DNA from: Spisula solida
Taxonomy: Eukaryota; Mollusca; Bivalvia; Venerida; Mactridae
NCBI GenBank assembly: GCA_947247005.1
Contig: OX365954.1
Coordinates: 6,588,001-6,652,000 of the forward strand
DNA: 64,000 nt
Direction: 5' to 3'
The stretch's first letter is position 1; every line of letters begins with the position of its first letter. The notes beneath the pieces are model-generated. The model saw nothing but the letters and a program-made list of their open reading frames with translations, had not been told where the DNA came from and did not search any database. Shown here piece after piece: positions 58,690 to 64,000 of this stretch. The position numbers were made by a program, and so were the translations under genes.

Positions 58690-58907
58690 GGCAATGTTCA
58701 AATCGATTGCCCGGATCCGAGGGGTCAATTTTAGAGCAAATATGTGTCAAATCCTCGTAATTTTGTCCGGTGTCCGGAGTGGAGGGGTTCCGGATCCGAG
58801 GGGTAAAAACGTATTAAAACATGAATAAGAATATTCGGGACCAACAGATCCGCCCGGATTAGAGGGAAATCCGGATTGGAGGGGTCCGGATTAGCGGGGT
58901 TCCACTG
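58690..58907 (-). mobile_element. Solo end of a pogo/Tigger-like element
   Basis: On the minus strand it starts CAGTGGAACCCCGCTAATCC GGACCCCTCC after a TA (58908-58909), and GGATC/GGATT..CCCTC words recur inwards. Pogo-type TIRs begin CAGTNGAACC. The opposite end and the transposase are missing. Confidence 0.6.
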
Positions 58908-59174
58908 TACATAGATACTAACTACAGGTCAACACATCTTACATTTCGTGCACACTGCGATCAGGTGAGGTATAATACGATCAAATTGACCTGATCCTCA
59001 AACCTTTTGTTAGCATAATTTAACAGTTTTTGTGTGTAATTAAATTTAACATTAATATAAATCTCCGGCACTTGAATGATTCCTCTCAAGAAGCTAACAC
59101 ATGTAATATATTCTAGCATTAAGGTCCAGTTACAGGTAAATTTGTTTGTACTATATATTGTAATCATTTAACAG

Positions 59175-59840
59175 ACATTATAGCAGCAACAGACAGTATG
59201 AAGCAGACCGGGCATTATAACAGTAACAGACATAATGAGGCAGACGTTATAGCATTAACAATATAGACACTATGAGGCATACATTATAATAGTAATAGAC
59301 ACTATGAGGCATATATTATAACAGTTATAGACACTGTGAGGCATACATTATAATAGTAATAGCCACTATGAGGCAGACATTATAACAGTAATATACACTA
59401 TGAGGCATACATTATAATAGTAATAGACACTACAAGGCAGACATTATAACAGTAATAGACACTATGAGGCATACATTATAATAGTTATAGACACTATGAG
59501 GCATACATTATAATATTAATAGACACTATGAGGCAAACATTATAACAGTTATAGACACTATGAGGCATACATTATAATAGTAATAGACACTATGAGGCAG
59601 ACATTATAACAGTAATAGACACTATATATATGAGGCATACATTATAATAGTAATAGACACTACGATGCAGACATTATAACAGTAATAGACACTATGAGGC
59701 ATACATTATAATAGTTATAGACACTATGATGCAGACATTATAGCAGCAACACAAATTATGAGGCAGTCATTATGGCAGTAGCAAACATTATGAGGCAGAC
59801 ATTCTAGCAGTAGCAGACATTATGAGGCAGACATTCTTGC
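59175..59840. repeat. 32-bp minisatellite (about 20 units)
   Basis: Unit ATGAGGCATACATTATAATA GTAATAGACACT with alternating GGCATAC / GGCAGAC and AATAG / AACAG forms, so neighbouring pairs often make a 64-bp higher-order unit. Confidence 0.9.
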
Positions 59841-59946
59841 ACTATAATTGAAACGCGACACATAAAATATTGTTTGAAAATAACATGTAATAGCAAAGTT
59901 ATAAGCATTTTCTCGTTATATATGGATCATCCCTGAAGTCCATTAT

Positions 59947-60148
59947 GTGTAAATATCGCTGGTTTAGAATTAGGAGGTCGCAAGTACAGAATCAAACTTT
60001 TCACAAAAAAGGAAAACGCTGTCTGTAAACAAATCATTACTTCTGGAAAACCAAACCTTTTAAATTTTACTTTGGCCAACATGACACTTCCGATTTTCAT
60101 GAAAATAGGCTCATAAGAAGCGCCTCGAGGTGCAGATTTCAAATATGC
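59947..60148. repeat. Dispersed repeat shared with 38240-38415
   Basis: It carries CGATTTTCATGAAAATAGGC TCATAAGAAGCGC. It runs directly into the inverted GCGGCCTA satellite. The 71-codon minus frame at 59927-60142 is not recognisable. Confidence 0.75.
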
Positions 60149-61815
60149 CGCTGGGCCGCTAGAACGCTAGGCCGCTAGGCCGCTAGGCCGGCAACTTCAC
60201 AATTTTTTTTTTTTTTCCGACTGCCAACTTTGTTATGCCGCTGGATCGCTAGGCCGCTAGGCCGCTGGGCCGCTAGAACGCTAGGCCGCTAGGCCGCCAA
60301 CTTCACAATTTTTTTTTTTTTTTTTTTGGACTGCCAACTTTGTTGGGCCGCTGGATCGCTAGGCCGCTAGGCCGCTAGGCCGCTGGGCCGCTAGGCCGCT
60401 AGGCTGCTAGGCCGCTAGGCCGCCAACTTCACAATTTTTTTTTTTTTTTTTTTTTTTTTGGACTGCCAACTTTGTTGGGCCGCTGGATCGCTAGGCCGCT
60501 AGGCCGCTGGGCCGCTAGGCCGCTAGGCTGCTAGGCCGCTAGGCCGCCAACTTCACATTTTTTTTTTTTTTTTTTTTTTTTTGGACTGCCAACTTTGTTG
60601 GGCCGCTGGATCGCTAGGCCGCTAGGCCGCTAGGCCGCTGGGCCGCTAGGCCGCTAGGCTGCTAGGCCGCTAGGCCGCCAACTTCACAATTTTTTTTTTT
60701 TTTTTTTTTTTTTTGGACTGCCAACTTTGTTGGGCCGCTGGATCGCTAGGCCGCTAGGCCGCTGGGCCGTTAGGCCGCTAGGCCGCTAGGCTGCTAGGCC
60801 GCTAGGCCGCCAACTTCACAATTTTTTTTTTTTTTTTTTTTTTGGACTGCCAACTTTGTTGGGCCGCTGGATCGCTAGGCCGCTAGGCCGCTGGGCCGCT
60901 AGGCCGCTAGGCCGCTAGGCTGCTAGGCCGCTAGGCCGCCAACTTCACAATTTTTTTTTTTTTTTTTTTTTTTTTTGGACTGCCAACTTTGTTGGGCCGC
61001 TGGATCGCTAGGCCGCTAGGCCGCTAGGCCGCTGGGCCGCTAGGCCGCTAGGCTGCTAGGCCGCTAGGCCGCCAACTTCACAATTTTTTTTTTTTTTTTT
61101 TGGACTGCCAACTTTGTTGGGCCGCTGGATCGCTAGGCCGCTAGGCCGCTGGGCCGTTAGGCCGCTAGGCCGCTAGGCTGCTAGGCCGCTAGGCCGCCAA
61201 CTTCACAATTTTTTTTTTTTTTTTTTTTTTGGACTGCCAACTTTGTTGGGCCGCTGGATCGCTAGGCCGCTAGGCCGCTGGGCCGCTAGGCCGCTAGGCC
61301 GCTAGGCTGCTAGGCCGCTAGGCCGCCAACTTCACAATTTTTTTTTTTTTTTTTTTTTTTTTTGGACTGCCAACTTTGTTGGGCCGCTGGATCGCTAGGC
61401 CGCTAGGCCGCTAGGCCGCTGGGCCGCTAGGCCGCTAGGCTGCTAGGCCGCTAGGCCGCCAACTTCACAATTTTTTTTTTTTTTTTTTGGACTGCCAACT
61501 TTGTTGGGCCGCTAGGCCGCTAGGCTGCTAGGCCGCCAACTTCACGCTGCTAGGCCGCTAGGCCGCTAGGCTGCTAGGCCGCCAACTTCACGCTGCTAGG
61601 CCGCTAGGCTGCTAGGCCGCCAACTTCACGCTGCTAGGCCGCTAGGCCGCCAACTTCACGCTGCTAGGCCGCTAGGCTGCTAGGCCGCCAACTTCACGCT
61701 GCTAGGCCGCTAGGCTGCTAGGCCGCCAACTTCACGCTGCTAGGCCGCTAGGCCGCTAGGCCGCCAACTTCACGCTGTTAGGCCGCTAGGCCGCTAGCCT
61801 GCCAACTTCACGAAC
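60148..61815 (-). repeat. GCGGCCTA / poly(A) compound satellite, inverted copy
   Basis: Read on the minus strand this has the same architecture as 42262-44640. The same terminus TGTTCGTGAAGTTGGCAGGC is followed by about seven short GTGAAGTTGG...GCAGC blocks, then about eleven higher-order units with GATCCAGCGGCCCAACAAAG TTGGCAGTCC and 15-27 A. Shared order and terminus show the arrays are copies of one unit, not independent expansions. Confidence 0.95.
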
Positions 61816-62288
61816 ATTTGAGAAAATATCTATGTACAAAATAAAATCGTACACTACTAATAAATAATATTATCTGGGTACATTGCCACATTCTATCTAG
61901 ACCGTGAGTGTTCCTAGCAAGGTTAACGCTAGCCTACTGTACTGAAACATAAATAATTCTTCTAAAAGTTAGGCATACTTCAGGAAATCAAACACAGACA
62001 CATCATTTGCTACACTATGCAGTATTCACGCATTCTGATCATGCATTGTAATATATTGTATATTTAAAGGAGACAAACCGAAATGACCGTCCGAACTTTC
62101 ACGATTGGTGCTCATAGTCAGTAAACCAGGTGTTACCAATCGTTGATATTAGAATACTTTTTAGTGTGAACATATTAATTCACGTACAATGTGTTTCATA
62201 TCTTGTCTGATCTATATACATGTGTTCTGCATATTTACATATCTGTCTGAATTTTAAATGCAGTAAACTGTATTAAACATACACATTT
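61816..62288. other. AT-rich non-genic stretch
   Basis: Nothing recognised. Confidence 0.45.
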
Positions 62289-62290
62289 AT

Positions 62291-63333
62291 TAATCCCCCG
62301 CCAAAAAGAGGGAGGGGATTATAGAACTGGTTTTCGTCCGTCCGTCTGTGCGTGCGTGCGTCTCCCCCAACATGTCCGTCCATAACTAAATCCATAACTT
62401 TTTAACGCCTTGACCGAATTGCATAAAAGTTATAGCAAATGTGTAACTAATAATACCCCAGTCAATATTTTGTCCGCCCGTGTTGGGTAGGGGGTGTTCG
62501 GCGGGCGCCCAGGGAGAATTAGACATTTTTAAATCCCCAGCCTGAATTCAATGCTTACTGTCTAAATCCCCTTCGTGAAGCATAATTTTTCATCCGGGTA
62601 CTTCAACGAATAATAGTATTGCTGTCGACTTTCGCGGTGTCGAAGTTACCTGACCAAAGTCTATTCCCAGGGTACTGTTTTATCAAAGAACTTACGGAAA
62701 TCGTAAACTCGATAAGGATATCAAATTCCCGCCTGTCGGGAAGATTTGTTTGTCTAATTCCCCATGTAACCCGTCCCCGGGCGGGCATAATATCGACTTG
62801 TACATAAAGACGACGTGCATTACCCATATACCAATCATGCCGGCTCAAGGTCAAGGTCATATATCATGTCAGAGGTTACATTCTTACATTTCGCGTCCGC
62901 TCCATAACTTATTAACGCCTGGACCGAATAGCATGAAAATCATAGCAAATGTGTAACTAATAAAGACGACGTGTAAAAACCCACATTACAACCTTGCCGA
63001 CTGAAGGTCAAGGTCACAATTTAAGGTCAAAGGTTTGAACCTTGTATTTTGTGTCCGCTCCATAGCGAATGTGTAACTAATAAATAACGATGTACAGAAC
63101 CCACATTCAACCTTGCCGGCTCAAGGTCAATGTGACAATTCAAGGTACGTGTAAAAGGTTTGAAGTTTGCATTTCTGTCCGCTACAGAATTGCATGCAAC
63201 TTGCAAATTTCTAACTAATGAAGGTAATCAGTGTAGAATCCATGTTTCTACCTTGTGAAGTCAAGTTTTGACTAAGCTGACAATCATACAGTGAAGGTCA
63301 CAGTTCATTATTCATTAATGCGGCAGGGGATTA
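62291..63333. mobile_element. 1.04-kb mollusc-type repeat with TAATCCCCYGCC ends
   Basis: The left end TAATCCCCCGCC (62291-62302) pairs with GGCAGGGGATTA (63322-63333), 11 of 12. The left part has AAAAAGAGGGAGGGGATTAT and a CGTCCGTCCGTCTGTGCG tract. The interior has three ~125-bp diverged tandem units (TCCATAACTTATTAACGCCT, GCAAATGTGTAACTAATAA, GGCTCAAGGTCAAGGTCA). A partial homologue lies at 58008-58195. No coding capacity; the frames here are shadows. Confidence 0.7.
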
Positions 63334-64000
63334 GCCGTCATGACGTCGTGCGTCTACGAAGTGATCCGATAGTTGTTACCTATGCTTATCAGTTCAAAGG
63401 ACATGACAACAGGGTTTGAGACTTTTATGCTTTAAAGTTGAAAATCTTCTTGTTAAAATTAATGGTACTAAATAACTAACTAAATAAACTTATATACAAT
63501 CATGTATAGACTGTTGCTCTTATACAATGAGAGAAAGGTGTTATCTATGATTAATTGATTATGCATCATCATAGTGTGATAGTTCTTGTGAAATCATGGC
63601 TCCTGACTTGAAGGAGACTTCCAGATATAATCATTCATGATGTTTCTTCATTATTTATATTGTGAAACAAAGACTATGTGTGAGCGAATAATTAGATCAG
63701 GTAAAAATACTAACAAAACCATCACCTATCGGGTGCTAACGCTTGGCTGCGGGTGCCAGATGAGAAGTAAACACTAGTGGGTGGTGTTAGATCTTTGACC
63801 TAGTGAGTAACTGACCTGTAAGAGATTTAACGTGTAGATCTCATCAAGGTGCATATACGCACATACATGTGAGATTGTATGTGGAAGCATGTTAATTTAA
63901 AAGGTAAATGCCAGTTTTCGCAAGACGTCAAACGACTAAAATTACCAGATATAACGTCAAAAGTCACGACTGTAACAAAATGACGTTCGTTCCAGTGTTT
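63334..64000. other. Non-genic stretch
   Basis: AACGTCAAAAGTCACGAC at about 63953 resembles the terminus of the 27053-28073 element and may be the start of a related copy beyond the window edge. Confidence 0.35.

Noticed and set aside
42262..61815. CRISPR-like array (regular repeats and spacers)
   Set aside because: The repeats are eukaryotic satellite octamers with A-runs. There are no unique spacers of constant length and no cas genes.

Overview
This window reads as repeat-rich, AT-rich nuclear DNA from an animal, most likely a marine mollusc and probably a bivalve. That assignment is inference. It rests on roughly one-third G+C, no bacterial-style gene density, tRNA-derived SINEs with mollusc-like 3' ends, a LINE reverse-transcriptase remnant, many TA-flanked inverted-repeat elements, large minisatellites, and a 'CCCGCCAAAAAGAGGGAGGGGATTA' type repeat family that I associate from memory with molluscs. 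No protein-coding gene can be called with confidence on either strand. Most open frames of 60 to 130 codons are shadows of tandem repeats or of inverted repeats.

Layout. 0.8-3.0 kb: 42-bp minisatellite whose unit is a multiple of three and so forms a 330-codon frame. 3.07-3.49 kb: SINE (+). 6.77-6.90 kb: mariner-like MITE. 6.98-7.68 kb: decayed LINE reverse transcriptase (-). 7.96-14.37 kb: a 0.71-kb segment present twice, a 46-bp array between the copies, and a 3.3-kb 46-bp array with 656-bp higher-order repeats. 15.4-16.9 kb: diverged tandem duplications. 17.5-20.6 kb: a dispersed repeat with a 'TTTGCTTTCCGG' hairpin, interrupted by a 1.83-kb element with ~400-bp terminal inverted repeats built from TGCGACATTTARCGTC motifs. 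21.3-31.0 kb: several inverted-repeat elements. Two segments, X and Y, occur at 23.4/25.9 kb and again inverted at 33.2/32.7 kb; the left locus carries a ~2.1-kb insertion. 31.7-40 kb: fold-back elements, tRNA-like SINEs and a ~160-bp tandem repeat. 40.9-42.1 kb: 49-bp minisatellite. 42.3-44.6 kb: GCGGCCTA/poly(A) compound satellite; an inverted copy lies at 60.15-61.82 kb. 48.97-51.45 kb: 2.49-kb element with TTA target duplication and subterminal CGTACG-rich motifs. 53.0-53.4 kb: dense CGTCGTACGACG-like tract. 56.5 kb: near-perfect 119-nt hairpin. 57.45-57.84 kb: second SINE copy (-). 59.2-59.8 kb: 32-bp minisatellite. 62.3-63.3 kb: 1.04-kb mollusc-type repeat.

How it works together: there is no operon or pathway here. 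The informative relationships are between repeats: nested insertions with natural empty sites, inverted pairs, and homogenised higher-order arrays. The best candidates for something undescribed are the 18.5-20.3 kb element, the mirrored GCGGCCTA/poly(A) satellites, and the 49-51.5 kb element. All coordinates come from reading by eye and boundaries may be off by a few bases.
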